Source of the DNA: Xestospongia bergquistia
Taxonomy: Eukaryota > Porifera > Demospongiae > Haplosclerida > Petrosiidae
DNA: 64,000 bases
Direction: 5' to 3'
Assembly (NCBI GenBank): GCA_963965975.1
Contig: OZ014414.1
Coordinates: forward strand, 4,191,501 to 4,255,500
Within the stretch, counting starts at the first letter, position 1, and each line of letters opens with the position of its first letter. Below, in pieces: positions 12,726 to 23,436 of the stretch. Both the position numbers and the translations under genes were made by a program. The notes under the pieces are model-generated. The model ran no database searches. It worked only from the letters and a program-made list of their open reading frames with translations, and was not told the origin of the DNA.

Positions 12726-15208
12726 AATTGAGTGAAGTTTATAAAGTAAACTGCTCGGTATACAGGTCTTTATGGCACTAACTAAATAAACAGCTATTAA
12801 ATGTTTAGCAAGTTTGTTTGCATTAACGGTCTAAAGTCTTTAAGTTAAAGACTCTAGAAGGTTTAGACTATTGAGTGAAGTTTATAAAGAAAACTGCTCA
12901 GTCTAAAGGACTTAATGGGACTAACTAAATAAACTGCTACTAACATTTTAGTACGTTGGTTTGCATTAACACTCTAAAGTCTTTAAGTTAAAGACTTTAG
13001 AAGGTTTAGACTATTGAGTGAAGTTTATAAAGTAAGCTGCTCTGTGTAAAGGACTTAATGGGACTAACTAAAGAAACTGCTACTAACAGTTTAGTAAGTT
13101 TGTTTGCATTAATGCTCTAAAGTGTTTCAGTTAAAGACTTAAAAAGGTTTAGACTATTGAGTGAATTTTATAAAGTAAACTGCTCAGTATAAGGTCTTTA
13201 CGGCACTAACTAAATAAACAGCTATTAACAGTTTAGTAAGTTAGTTTGCATTAACGCTCTAAAGTCTTTAAGTTAAAGACTTTAGAAGGTTTAGACTATT
13301 GAGTGAATTTTATGAAGTAAATTGTTCCGTCGAAAGGACTAATAGGACTAACTCATCAAGCTGCTACTAACAGTTTAGTAAGTTGGTTTGCATTAATGCT
13401 CTAAAGTCTTTAATTTAAAGACTTTAGAAGGTTTAGACTATTTAGGGAATTTTAGAAAGTAAACTGTTCAGTCTAAAGGACTTAATGGCACTAAATAAAT
13501 AAACTGCAATGAACAGTTTAGTAAATTGGTTTGCATTAACGCTCTAAAGCCTTTAATTTAAAGACCTTAGAAGGTGTAGACTATTGAGTGAAGTTTATAA
13601 AGTAAACTGCTCAGTCTAAAGGTCTCAATGGGACTAACTTAACAATCTGTTACTAACAGTTCAGTAAGTTGGTTTGTATTAACGCTCTAAAGTCTTTAAT
13701 TTAAAGACTTTAGAATGTTTACACTATTGAGTGAAGTTTATAAAGTGAACTGCTCAGTCCGAAGGACTTAATGGGACTAACTAAATTAACTGCAATTAAC
13801 AGTTTAGTAAGTTTGTTTGCATTAACGCTCTAAAGTCTTTAATTTAAAACTTTATAAGGTTTAGACTATTGAGTGAAATTTATAAAGTAAACTGCTCAGT
13901 CTAAAGGACTTAGAGTCGAAAATCAATGGACGGACAAATCTATTTTCAGACACTTTTTCTTCTAGAAATTTGAAGATAGCTTATTGCTTCCGTACAATGT
14001 GGCTCTTGGTTATGCTCAATGAATACACTTTCCTTGCACAGTTTCCTAACTAAACTCTGTGTTGTGAACGAGCTCCGTTTTTGGTGCTTTTACAGACTTG
14101 AATGTATTCGCGGGCACGTGGTATGATTTGGCGGACAACACAACCTCAAGTCTAAACATTAGCTAGGAGTTTTCTGTCAGTTTCTTAGTCTTTCTCTTTC
14201 TATCAACTAAATCTACCTCAAGTTAAACCTTAGGCAGGACTCTCTTGTATTAACTATCGTGGAAAGAATCAAACATGGTAATTTGTGATAATGTATAGAT
14301 GTCAATGTGGAAGACTTGATGGCTTGAGCTATGTGTTTGTAATACCTTAGTCAACCCTGGCCATTTTAGTGATTAGTAAATATGTCTGTAATAACAGAGC
14401 CAGTTCACTTTTTTAATAATAAGAGTGTTGTACTAAGGCTTAATACCTGCTTGACTATATGACTAACTTTACTGTAAGTAGGTAAACATGTGATAAATAT
14501 TTGAATTATAATAATCTGAGTGAAATAAATTTTTAAATGATAATCAATTAACTATATGACAATATTATTGTTTTTAATACCTTTGAGAAAAAAAGATAAA
14601 GTCATCACATAAACTAAAATATGTCATAGACCATCTATTATACTATAGGTATGATGTCATAGTCACAAAAATAGGAGGAAGGGTAGGTAGATAACATGTT
14701 AAAGTCACTAGTCATTATTTTGATAGAGAAATGAGTTCTAATGAGTTGCTTATTCAAAATTCATGATATGATCAAAGGCTCTAAATAATTGCAGTATATA
14801 GTTATATCACATGTATTCATTGGTGCAATGTATAGTCTTTGTTATGAAGTAGAGAAGAGATGTATACCTTCAAGCATACTAGTAGACATATCTGCCTTAC
14901 TTATTTGTTTTCATCTGGTCTTATTGAATCTTCAGAATGCAATAGTCCACTACAATGAGCTAGAGTCTTTCTATGTTTTATACATAACTAGGAGTCTCTC
15001 TACAAAGCTATGACAATTAGTATAAGATTGTGAAAAACCTTTGTACAAATGACTTATTGCAAGTCATAAAGTTTATGTGCTTAATTGGGTGCTGAGACAA
15101 TTAATTGTTTGAAAACATGCAAGTCCTTTTTTAAGTGCCCCTGACATGAGTCTATTTTTCTTTGTTTATATATGATTTATTATGTTATAGTTACATCTTC
15201 TTTAATAG

Positions 15209-17079
15209 CCTAGGTTATCCTCTGGAGGAAAAAAGCCAAGGAATAGGCACTACAAGCGGTGGAGTGAGACCCAGTTACGTATAGCAGCAAAGGACGTGGC
15301 TAAAGGACGATTTACTCATAGAAAAGCTGCTGAAATGTATAATGTGCCAAAGTCAAGATTATGGGACCGAGTGTCTGGTAATGTCTCTTTTGGTGCTCAC
15401 AGTGGACCCCCTCGATACTTAAATGACATTGAAGAAGACGAACTAGTAACATTTTTGGTAGGTTCAGCTAAAATTGGCTTCGCTCGGACAAAGGAACAAG
15501 TTCTTTGTATTATTAGAGCAGCACTAGCAAAGAAACGTCAATGTGAAGTTGAAGATGTCAATGTCATTACTGGTTGGTGGGGCTCATTTGTGAAGCGGCA
15601 TCCAAAACTACGATTAAGATATGGATCCAAATTAGCATATCGTAGAGCTATTGCAGCTAACCCAGATGTCATAAATCGATATTTTGACTTGCTTGAAGAA
15701 ACATTGAAGTCTAATAATTTGCTTGAATGACCAATGCTGATTTTTAACTCTAATGACAGCGGGTTCCCATTGGAACATAAACCTGGCAAAATAATTGGAG
15801 TACAAGGTCAGAGAGATATTTCCTGTATTACTAGTGGTGATAAAGCCCAAATTACTGTTTTGTCAGCATCTGGTTACCTTTTGCCTCCGATGATAATTTT
15901 TGATCGGAAAAAACTCAAGCCCAATTTCACAAAAGGAGAAATCTCAGGTACTGCATAAGGGGTGTCTAAAAATGGATGGATAGATTCCGAATTGTTTCAG
16001 GAATGGCTTACTAATCACTTCTTACTTCACATCCCTCCACAGCGACCCATCTTGTTACTCCTGGATGAACATTCTTCACATTACCAACCTCAATTGATCA
16101 GGACAGCTGCTGCAAATCAGATCATCTTATTTTGCTTGCCACCTCATACAACTCATTTGTGTCAACCATTGGACAGGTCATGTTTTAGCCCCTTAAAAAG
16201 GTATACAATAATGAGTGTCATCTCTACATGTCCTGTAATCCTGGGAAAGCTGTTAATAGATTTAATTTCACCGAAACGTTTAGTCAAGCCTGGACAAAGG
16301 CGATGACACCAGCTAATATTGTTGCTGGGTTTAGATCCACTGGTATATACCCCCTCAACAGGTATGCAGTATTACGTTACTTGCAACTTGAGGAGGATGG
16401 GAAAATAGATATGATAACCTCCAAGATGAGACTGTTTCTTCCTCTGTATAGCCCAGCTAAATCTCATCCTCATACCTGTATTACTTCCGATAGTGAAAGC
16501 ATTGATTATTATGAGAAAGACACTTGTAGTGAAGACAGTACCTGCGGTTACTATGGTAACTTTTCTGAAGACGAAGATTACATTACAAAAGTTCAGCCAT
16601 CTACTCTTCATGATTTTCTTACTTTACCTCAGCTACCAAGTAATGAGAAAAAGACAAACCACAGTGCTCGTGTTTTAACAAGTTCTGAAAATCTTCAGTT
16701 GATAAGAGAAAAAGAAATGAAGAAAGCAGATGAATTAAAAGCTAAAGATCTTAGAAAGCAACAGCGAGAAAAGAAGGCAATGGAACGAGAACAGAAAAAG
16801 AAGGAGGTAGAAGAGAGAAAGCTTAAAAGAGCAGTTGAAAAAGCCGAGAAAGAGAGACAAAAGAAAGAAAAAAAACAAAGTGAACAGAGTACATCAAAAT
16901 TTGATTTTACAGAAGAATGCACAGTCGGTTTTCTAGGAAGTATGAGAATGGTTATGATCTACCTGACATCAGATATGAAAAATGGAAAAAAATATTCAAT
17001 CCTGAAGAATTATCTTTAGATGCTACAGCATGTAAATCCAGTGATGGAGACATCAGTCTCAGTGAAGTAGATGAGAATA
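15209..17079 (+). pseudogene. Tigger/jerky-like DDE transposase, main exon, broken
   Basis: The reading frame opens after an in-frame TAG at 15206-15208 beside an AG acceptor, so an upstream exon with the start codon is likely; there is no ATG at the front. In order it encodes an N-terminal HTH region (RKAAEMYNVPKSRLWDRVSG), a CENP-B-type second HTH (near WGSFVKRHPKLRLR), then the DDE core. The core shows a degraded first acidic site (NDSGFPL, usually N-D-E-x-G), LLLLDEHSSHY with the second Asp, and PPHTTHLCQPLD with the third acidic site. A Lys/Glu-rich coiled coil (about 16700-16880) and an acidic tail follow. Breaks: TGA at 15728, TAA at 15956, a frame change at an A-run near 16195, and another near 16930. 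The exon ends at a GTAAGT donor at 17080. Jerky, Tigger and CENP-B belong to this family; cellular domestication is not suggested here. Confidence 0.85.
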
Positions 17080-17095
17080 GTAAGTGATACAGCCT

Positions 17096-17915
17096 GAGGT
17101 TAATTATACTTTGAATTTATGGCTTGCTATTTTAGAAAGTGCACTAGAACAGTCACCAAAAGTTCTCAAATTTCCAGTATGTGTAATGTAGATATATATT
17201 TTAGTATTTTTGAGTTAATTATCCTTGTTACAGGGAGGAAGAGATGTACCAGAAGTACTAGCAAGAGAAGTGAAGAAGAGATAGGACTCTATGAATATGA
17301 CAAGAATGGACTCAGTGATAATGGTATGTGACATTATATTATAATTAACCCTTTAATAGTGGCTTGCCATGTTAGAAACTACACTAGAGCAGTCAAAGAC
17401 ATTACCTAAAAATTCTCAAATTTCCAGGATGTGTAATGTATATATATTGAAGTATTTTAAAGTTAATTATCCTTGTTACAGGGAGGAAGAGATGTACCAT
17501 AAATACTAGCAAGAGAAGTGAAGAAGAGATAGGACTCTACGAATATGACAAGAATGGACTCAGTGATAATGGTATGTGACATTATGTTATAATTAACCCT
17601 TTAATAGTGGTTTGCCATGTTAGAAACTACACTAGAGCAGTCAAAGACATTACCTAAAAATTCTCAAATTTCCAGTATGTGTAATGTATATATATTGAAG
17701 TATTTTAAAGTTAATTATCCTTGTTACAGGGAGGAAGAGATGTACCAAAAGTACTAGCAAGAGAAGTTAAAAAAAGATAGGACTCAGTGAATATGATAAG
17801 AATGGACTCAGTGATAATGGTATGTGACATTATACTATAATTAACCCTTTAATAGTGGCTTGCCATTTTAGAAACTACACTAGAGCAGTCAAAGAATAAC
17901 CTGACAACCAGTATG
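17096..17915 (+). repeat. Tandem exon triplication (248-bp unit)
   Basis: A 248-bp unit occurs three times with a partial fourth. Each full unit has an intron ending CCTTGTTACAG, a 90-bp exon (17234-17323, 17482-17571, 17730-17819) and a GTATGTGACATTAT donor. The exon is 30 codons and starts and ends in phase 1, so any copy number keeps frame. It encodes a basic stretch then an acidic one (KRCTRST..., EEEIGLYEYDKNG). Copies 1 and 2 are open. Copy 3 has a TAA where the others have a Glu codon. The phase matches both the upstream donor (17080) and the downstream PHD-like exon. Confidence 0.85.
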
Positions 17916-17960
17916 AAAATATTCACAATATAATAATACAATTCATGTATTTCATTACAG

Positions 17961-18085
17961 AAAAACTATCTAAAGCGACTAATTGGGTGGAATGTGAAAA
18001 ATGTTTCCAGTGGTACCACATGGTATGTGTTGGGATCAAGAAAGAAAAATCACTAAATTTTGTTTGTTTTATGTGTGACATATAA
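17961..18085 (+). pseudogene. Terminal PHD-like zinc-finger exon of the transposase gene
   Basis: A TTCATTACAG acceptor at 17960 opens a frame that ends in TAA at 18083-18085. In phase 1 it gives a protein with NWVECEKCFQWYHMVCVG and, after a short gap, FVCFMC. The pattern W-x2-C-x2-C, W-Y-H-x2-C, C-x2-C is the second half of a PHD finger, which binds zinc through C4HC3 and often reads histone tails. The missing first Cys pair may be the ECTV motif near 16916, where the expected second Cys reads Gly. The exon joins in frame to the last 90-bp repeat exon. An AATAAA signal lies at 18150-18155. Similar C-terminal fingers occur in jerky-like transposases, so it fits this gene. Confidence 0.75.
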
Positions 18086-18149
18086 TAATTAACTACTAGA
18101 CTTTTTGTAGTAAAATTATTTTTTTCATGCACAGTGAATTTGAATAATT

Positions 18150-18155
18150 AATAAA
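18150..18155 (+). promoter_or_regulatory. Candidate poly(A) signal AATAAA
   Basis: Lies 65 bp after the stop of the PHD-like exon and is correctly placed to end the transposase transcript. A second AATAAA occurs near 18185. Confidence 0.45.
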
Positions 18156-18617
18156 CAGTATTTGTGATTGTCAAATTTGAGTTAATAAATATCAAGAACT
18201 TATCACCTACTTTAGAAAAGAACTTCTCTTAAATGTCCGTTTATTCGTCCATGAGTTCATGTTTTCAAAGAGATGTATATTCAGAACTGTACGTAGAAAT
18301 TTCTCCAAATTTTGACAGTTAATTCTTTACATATTATATACTGTTCAAAAGCAGAGATAATGTTCAAGCTATAATTGTTATCAAGATATGGTCATCGTTC
18401 AAATCTACATAAGAATGTCCGTTTTATCATGATCTCAAGTGTACAGGATATATGCTTGTAAATTGTGCAAAAAGGTTTCTTTTTCAGTATATTCTTTGCA
18501 ATAACTATATGATGGACTGGGGCACTCGAAGCTGGTGTCGAAAGTCAGCTTCGAATGCTCTGTTTATTTAAAAACAGTAAAAACACCAGAGTGTCCGATC
18601 ATTGAGCCACGCCTCTA

Positions 18618-19314
18618 ATGGGACTAACTAAATAAACTGCAATTAACAGTTTAGTAAGTTGGTTTGCATTAATGCTCTAAAGTCTTTAAGTTAAAGACTT
18701 TAGAAGGTTTAGATTATTGAGTGAAGTTTATAAAGTAAACTGCACAGTCTAAAGGACTTAATGTGACTAACTAAACAAACGGCTATTAACAGTTTAGTAA
18801 GTTGGTTTGCGTTAACGCTCTAAAGTCATTAATTTAAAGACTTTAGAAGGTTTAGACTATTGAGTGAAGTTTATAAAGTAAACTGCTCAGTCTAAAGGAC
18901 TAAATGGGACTAACTAAATAGCTTTAACGCTTTAAAGTCTTTACTTTTGAGACTTTAGAAGGTTTAGACTATTGCGTGAAGATTATAAAGTAAATTGTTC
19001 AGTCTAAAGGACTTAATGGGACTAACTAAATAAACTGCTATTAACAGTTTAGTAAGTTGGTTTGCATTAAGGGTCTAAAGTCTTTAATTTAAAGACTTTA
19101 GAAGGTTTAGACTATTGAGTGAAGTTTATAAAGTAAACTGCTCAGTCTAAAAGAGTTAACGTTACTAACTAAATAAACTGCAATTAACATTTTATTAAGT
19201 TGGTTTCAATTAACCCTCTAAAGTCTTTAATTTAAAGACTTTAGAAGGTTTAGACTATTGAGTGAAGTTTATAAAGTAAACTGCTCAGTCTAAAGGATTT
19301 AATGGTACTAACTA
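18618..19314 (+). repeat. Satellite subfamily B, continuation
   Basis: About five monomers in the same orientation as 2346-13912, of the AATGGGACTAACTAAATAAA variant, so this was one array before the Tigger-like insertion. One monomer near 18910-18930 is internally deleted. Confidence 0.9.
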
Positions 19315-20108
19315 TACTCTGTCTGAGTTGAGAAAAGCCCTTTATTAAAAAAAAGGTGTTTTATGCATGGAATGTAACGTGAGGTATTTCCTCGCCTGTT
19401 AGCGCTGAAGTACGTGTTAAGTGTATTCATTATTTGTTCACGTGGATGTCATGCGAACACACCACGTTTTATCTCGTGCTTGTAAGTGGAGAAAGATTCC
19501 GATCACAAACAAAGGAGGTTGCTGTGAATGTCTATGAATATTTCGAGGAACTTGGCAGGCGCAAACGAACTGAAGGATCTCTGAAACAAACCTGTGATGC
19601 CCCAGGACTTTCACGTTCCAGTATCAATGTGACAGTTCTGATGACGAATGATTTTAGACATTTTCAGTTTTCCTTATTTGTCAAAAGGTTTTTTTCAAAA
19701 CCATGTTGGCTTTATAGCTGCCCAAAATTGCAAAAGACGATACCTGGTTATCATTTTAATAGTATAATTGATACAAAGGCATTTATTTTTATAATTAGAA
19801 TTGTAATTTTGACTTGCCACGTGATAGTCGGCTGGCTTCTCGGTGATAGTTGGCTGACTTTTCGAGGTGAAAATCGATTTTTGTTATCTGCTCGAAGGTG
19901 TGCAATTTAAAGTATGCAAAAGGGATGCCATTCAAAATGTATGGAGTTTTATAGTTTGGTACTTTATCGTAGCGCTAGAGAGCCAAATTTTATATATAAA
20001 ATGCGCGTTTGCAAGCTGAATCGATTGGTGCAAGTCCCATGTGGATAGCACGTAAAACGGCAAAGTTATTCACACGTCTGGGTGGCTTTTCTCAACTCGG
20101 ACAGAGTA
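19315..20108 (+). mobile_element. 794-bp TIR transposon with TA target duplication
   Basis: Bounded by terminal inverted repeats of at least 25 bp (TACTCTGTCYGAGTTGAG and onward, 24 of 25 matching) ending in AAAAGCC. It is flanked by TA at 19313-19314 and 20109-20110. Deleting it with one TA restores AACTAAATAAACTG, the satellite consensus, so the insertion is precise and younger than the array. The size and a single N-terminal transposase-like fragment suggest a non-autonomous deletion derivative. TA duplications fit the Tc1/mariner superfamily; family assignment is inference. Confidence 0.88.
19434..19910 (+). pseudogene. Possible transposase N-terminal fragment in the TIR element
   Basis: An open frame of 158 codons. 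The part from about residue 24 to 70 contains TKEVAVNVYEYFEELGRRKR followed by a segment ending GLSRSSIN. This reads like a helix-turn-helix DNA-binding segment of an IS630/Tc1-type transposase, with a three-helix pattern ending in a G-L-S-R-S-S recognition helix. The rest shows no family motif and no DDE residues. A GT donor is possible after the HTH, which would make the remainder intron. No signal peptide or partner gene is seen. It is probably a relic of the autonomous element's first exon and cannot mobilise the element alone. Confidence 0.4.
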
Positions 20109-20110
20109 TA

Positions 20111-20262
20111 AATAAACTGCTATTAACAGTTTAGTAAGTTTGTTTGTGTTAATGCTCTGAAGTTTTTAATTTAAAGACTTTAGAAGGTTTAGACTGTTGA
20201 TTGAAGTTTATAAAGTAAATTGCTCAGTCTAAAAGACTTAAAGGGACTAAATATATAAAGGG
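20111..20262 (+). repeat. Satellite subfamily B, last forward monomer
   Basis: One monomer continuing directly from the interrupted array after the TA duplication, ending near AAAGGGACTAAATATATAAA, where the orientation flips. Confidence 0.8.
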
Positions 20263-21662
20263 ACTATTGGGTGTACTTTTTAAAGTAGTCTAAACCTTCT
20301 AAAGTCTTTAAATTAAAGATTTTAGAGCGTTAATGGAAAGAAACTTAATAAACTGTTAATGGCAGTTTATTTAGTTAGTCCCTTTAAGTCCTTTAGTCTG
20401 AGCAATTTACTTTATAAAGTTAACTCTACAGTCTCAACCTTCTAAAGTCATTGAATTAAAAGTTAGTCCCTTTAAGTCCCTTAGTCTATGCAGTTTATTT
20501 TATAAACTAAACTCAATAGTCAAAACCTTATGAAGTCTTTAAATTAAAGACTTTAGAGCGTTAATGCAAACAAACTTAATAAACTGTTACACAACAACTT
20601 AGTAAACTGTTAAATGCAGCTTATTTAGTTGGTCCCTTTAAGTCCTTTAGTCTGAACAGATTACTTTAGAAAGTTCACTCAATAGTCTAAACCTTCTAAA
20701 GTTTTTAAATTAAAGACTTTAGTGCTTTAATACAAACCAACTTAATAAACCGTTAATTGATGTTTATTTAGTTAGTCCATTTAAGTCCTTTAGTCTGAGC
20801 ATTTTCATTTTTAAAATACACCCAATAGTCTAAACCTTCTAAAGTCTTTAAATTAAAGACTTTAAAGCGTTAATGCAAACAAACTTAATAAACTGTTAAT
20901 GGTAGTTTATTTAGTTAGTCGTTTTAAGGCCTTTAGTCTCAGCAGTTTATTTTATAACCTTAAGTCAATAGTCTAAACTTCTAAAGTCTTTAAATTAAAG
21001 ACATTAGAGCGTTATTGGAAACAAACTTGATAAAATGTTAATTCCAGTTTATTTAGTTAGTCCCTTTAAGTCTTTTATTTTGAGCAGTTTACTTTATAAA
21101 ATTCACTCAATAATCTAAACCTTCTAAAGTCTTTAAATTAAAGACTTTAGAGCATTAATGCAAACAAACTTAATAAACTGTTAATGGCAGTTTATTTAGT
21201 TAGTCGGTTTAAGTCCTTTAGTCTTTGCAGTTTACTTAATAAACTGAAATCAATAGCCTAACCCTCTTGAAATCTTTAAATTAAAGACTTGAATGTTTTA
21301 ATACACACCAACTTAGTAAACAATTAATTGCAGCTTATTTGGTTGGTCCCTTTAAGTCCTTTAGTCTGAACAGATTACTTTAGAAAGTTCACTCAATAGT
21401 CTAAACCTTCTAAAGTCTTTAAATTAAAGACTTTAGAGCATTAATGCAAACAAAGTTAATAAGCTGTTAATGGCAGTTTATTTACTTAGTCCCTTTAAGT
21501 CCCTTAGTCTCAGCAGTTTATTTTATAAACTAAACTCAATAGTCTAAACCTTCTAAAGTTATTAAATTAAAGACTTTAGAGCATTAATGCGAAGAAACTA
21601 AATATATTGTTAATGGAAGTTTATTTATTTAGTCCCTTTAAGTCCTTTAGTCCTAGCAATTT
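20263..21662 (-). repeat. Satellite subfamily B in inverted orientation
   Basis: About ten monomers reading as the reverse complement of the main array, with recurring TTTATTTAGTTAGTCCCTTT and AGTCTAAACCTTCTAAAGTC blocks. The dyad is present as AAAGTCTTTAAATTAAAGAC with an A/T-rich centre. These monomers are more diverged than those at 2346-13912. Confidence 0.88.
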
Positions 21663-21995
21663 ACTTTATAAAGTTAACTCAATAAAATGCAAAGTGCTTA
21701 GACTAAAGGACTTAAAGAAACTAACTAAATGAACAGCAGTGAACATTTTTTAATTAAACTGCCTAGGTTAAAGGACTCAGAGAGTATAACTCAATAAACT
21801 GCAATTGACAGTTTATTAAGTTCATTTCCATTAAATCTTGAAACTCTTTAATTTAAAGGATTGTTAGGGTTTACAGTATTTTGGTAAACTTAACAATGCG
21901 AACTACTTACAATAATGGGTTTATACTTACCACTCCAAACTATTTGCAATAAAGGCTTAAAGACATTTAGTCTATTAACTGGAATAGAGTCTTCT
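21663..21995 (+). repeat. Satellite right end: forward B then subfamily A type
   Basis: Orientation flips again (GCTTAGACTAAAGGACTTAA), then a stretch at about 21890-21990 contains AACTATTTGCAATAAAGGCT and TCTATTAACTGGAATAGA. These are the reverse complement of the left-end subfamily A. The outer A-type ends of the domain are therefore inverted relative to one another. Confidence 0.7.
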
Positions 21996-21999
21996 ATTG

Positions 22000-22255
22000 C
22001 TAAAATGTATATTTTAATGTGTATATTTTTTGTGGAAATTGCAGTTTTTTAAAAACTTTTTTCTATGTTTTTGGTGCCAAAATATACAAGTCCTAATTTT
22101 TTTTGTGCCAAAAATATGTGTTTAAACCCTTGTTTAAAAATTTTTTGGCAGCAAAATGTGTCAATTGTCACAGCCTCTTTAGAAAGCATTTTAGTGCGAA
22201 AATTGCACATGTTTTAAACCCTTTTGCTAATTTTTTTAGGTGCCCAAAACGCTGA
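22000..22255. repeat. AT-rich stretch with repeated GTGCCAAAA motifs
   Basis: Contains several spaced copies of TTTGGTGCCAAAA-like words separated by T-runs and TTTAAACCCTT. The same word type recurs at 27500-28100 and 28430-28780, so these belong to one short degenerate repeat family. No coding sequence is seen. Confidence 0.5.
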
Positions 22256-22477
22256 TATTTGAAAACCCATTTTGCTAAAAAAAGGAACAGGTATTTATGT
22301 GAACCCTTTAACGGGTGGTTGCGTAATTATGAGCAGGCGGATGCAATTATTGAGTGGGTGGAATCGCAATTTTGCACAGTAACTATTACCGAGGCACCTG
22401 GACTGTTTTTCGAAAGCAAGAACGTGAATATGATTGCAATCACTGGTTTGTAAAGCTATCAACATGGCTAAAGCGTC

Positions 22478-22765
22478 ATGGCATTGACATGCAGAAGGTT
22501 TATACAGTTGCCTTCTGACCCAGACCTCCTTTTACAGTGTATTGATGGTGCTGAAAGTGACTATTCAGACAGTGATTTCTACAGCTACATTGATGAAGAA
22601 GAAGCACTGACAGATCCTTTGGAAAGCCATTTACTAGCAAGGCTGACTTCTGAAAGCTTTGTACTAAAATGTAACTCTTCAGCTCCACCTTTACCAGCAA
22701 GAAGCAGTTTCCTAGCTCCACCTACACCCACGGATAAGATGATTTTACACACATGTACAAAATAA
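22478..22765 (+). pseudogene. Possible piggyBac-like N-terminal acidic region
   Basis: An open frame of 95 codons with a dense acidic block (AESDYSDSDFYSYIDEEEAL). Acidic leaders of this kind begin many piggyBac-type transposases. The next blocks on the same strand are piggyBac core remnants, so it is probably the front of the same dead element. The frame ends without joining them. An alternative is a chance low-complexity ORF. A short ORF at 22259-22453 is not recognised. Confidence 0.35.
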
Positions 22766-23436
22766 TAATAATTATTGTAGTTCATCCATTGGTTGCCACC
22801 TCTCCAGCAACAGCTTTGCCCTGTACTAGCACTACTGCTACAGCTAGCCTACCTATAGTTAACTAAAGACTACCAATAATAGCAAAGTAACTTTATAGTT
22901 CATCCATTTACTGCATCACCTGGGCTTACTCTTGATATAACCAACAAACCACCACTTGCTTTCTTCAATCTATACTTTTCATCAGCAGTAAAAGATTTGA
23001 TCTTTGTGGAAACAGCCAGCTACCTATCCTGTGTCAAATTGAATCTTACTTGCATAATCATCCCAACGCTCTTGGTCATGACTGGAGTAGAAATCTGATA
23101 AAGCATGAGGAAGTTGACCCATTACTAGCCATAATAATTACAAAGGGACTAGTTAGATATCTGTCTGTGAGGTATTCATTATAACCAAGGAAATAGATTG
23201 ATATGAATTGCAAGTTTTATTTATTACACTTACTTGTAATTGTAATTTTATTAGGAAGCCCTAAAAATTTGTGAATTTCCTGTACAACTTACTTATTTGT
23301 AGATCATACTGGAGCAGCAAATGGTCATTTCATAGTGATATAGTCAGTCATATCATGCAGAAGGTTTGAATTATTGATGAAATCTTGATCAGCTTAACGA
23401 GTCATTCTAGTTGGTTTATATTTCCAATAGAGAAAT

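Larger units (their letters stand above)
2346..13912 (+). repeat. ~142-bp satellite array, subfamily B
   Basis: About 80 head-to-tail monomers. The block TATGGCACTAACTAAATAAA recurs about every 141-143 bp (2461, 2603, 2744, 2887 and onward). Most units contain a perfect dyad: TAAAGTCTTTAA, one base, then its reverse complement. Monomers are much more alike than in the left subfamily. Higher-order blocks occur: a segment of about 570 bp near 3960 recurs near 4530, and part of it again near 6410. A ten-monomer block is listed separately. From about 10200 rightward the variant ACTTAATGGGACTAACTAA replaces TTTATGGCACTAACTAA. No gene is present. The period close to nucleosomal length, AT-richness and HOR structure resemble centromeric or heterochromatic satellites; that role is inference. 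Confidence 0.95.
13913..18615 (+). mobile_element. Tigger/jerky-like DNA transposon inserted in the satellite
   Basis: A 4703-bp insertion splits one satellite monomer. The left flank ends GGACT-TA and the right flank resumes TA-ATGGGAC. Removing the insert and one TA restores GGACTTAATGGGAC, the local monomer consensus, so the target duplication is TA at 13911-13912 and 18616-18617. The ends GAGTCG... and ...CGCCTC form a weak terminal inverted repeat, about 17 of 24 positions, with conserved TCAATG and CGGACA blocks. TA targets and a DDE transposase with an N-terminal CENP-B/Psq-type HTH are established features of the pogo/Tigger group. The transposase frame is broken, so this copy is dead by itself. 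13913-15208 and 18086-18615 hold no gene I can identify. Confidence 0.85.

Noticed and set aside
2346-13912. CRISPR-like array (regular repeats)
   Set aside because: The whole ~142-bp unit repeats head to tail, with no alternation of short repeat and unique spacer, and the surrounding DNA is eukaryotic.
14789-15013. 74-aa ORF upstream of the transposase
   Set aside because: No motif, no splice or start support, AT-rich composition; probably noncoding transposon sequence.
16695-16922. Minus-strand Ser/Phe-rich ORF
   Set aside because: It is the antisense shadow of the Lys/Glu-rich coiled coil of the transposase.
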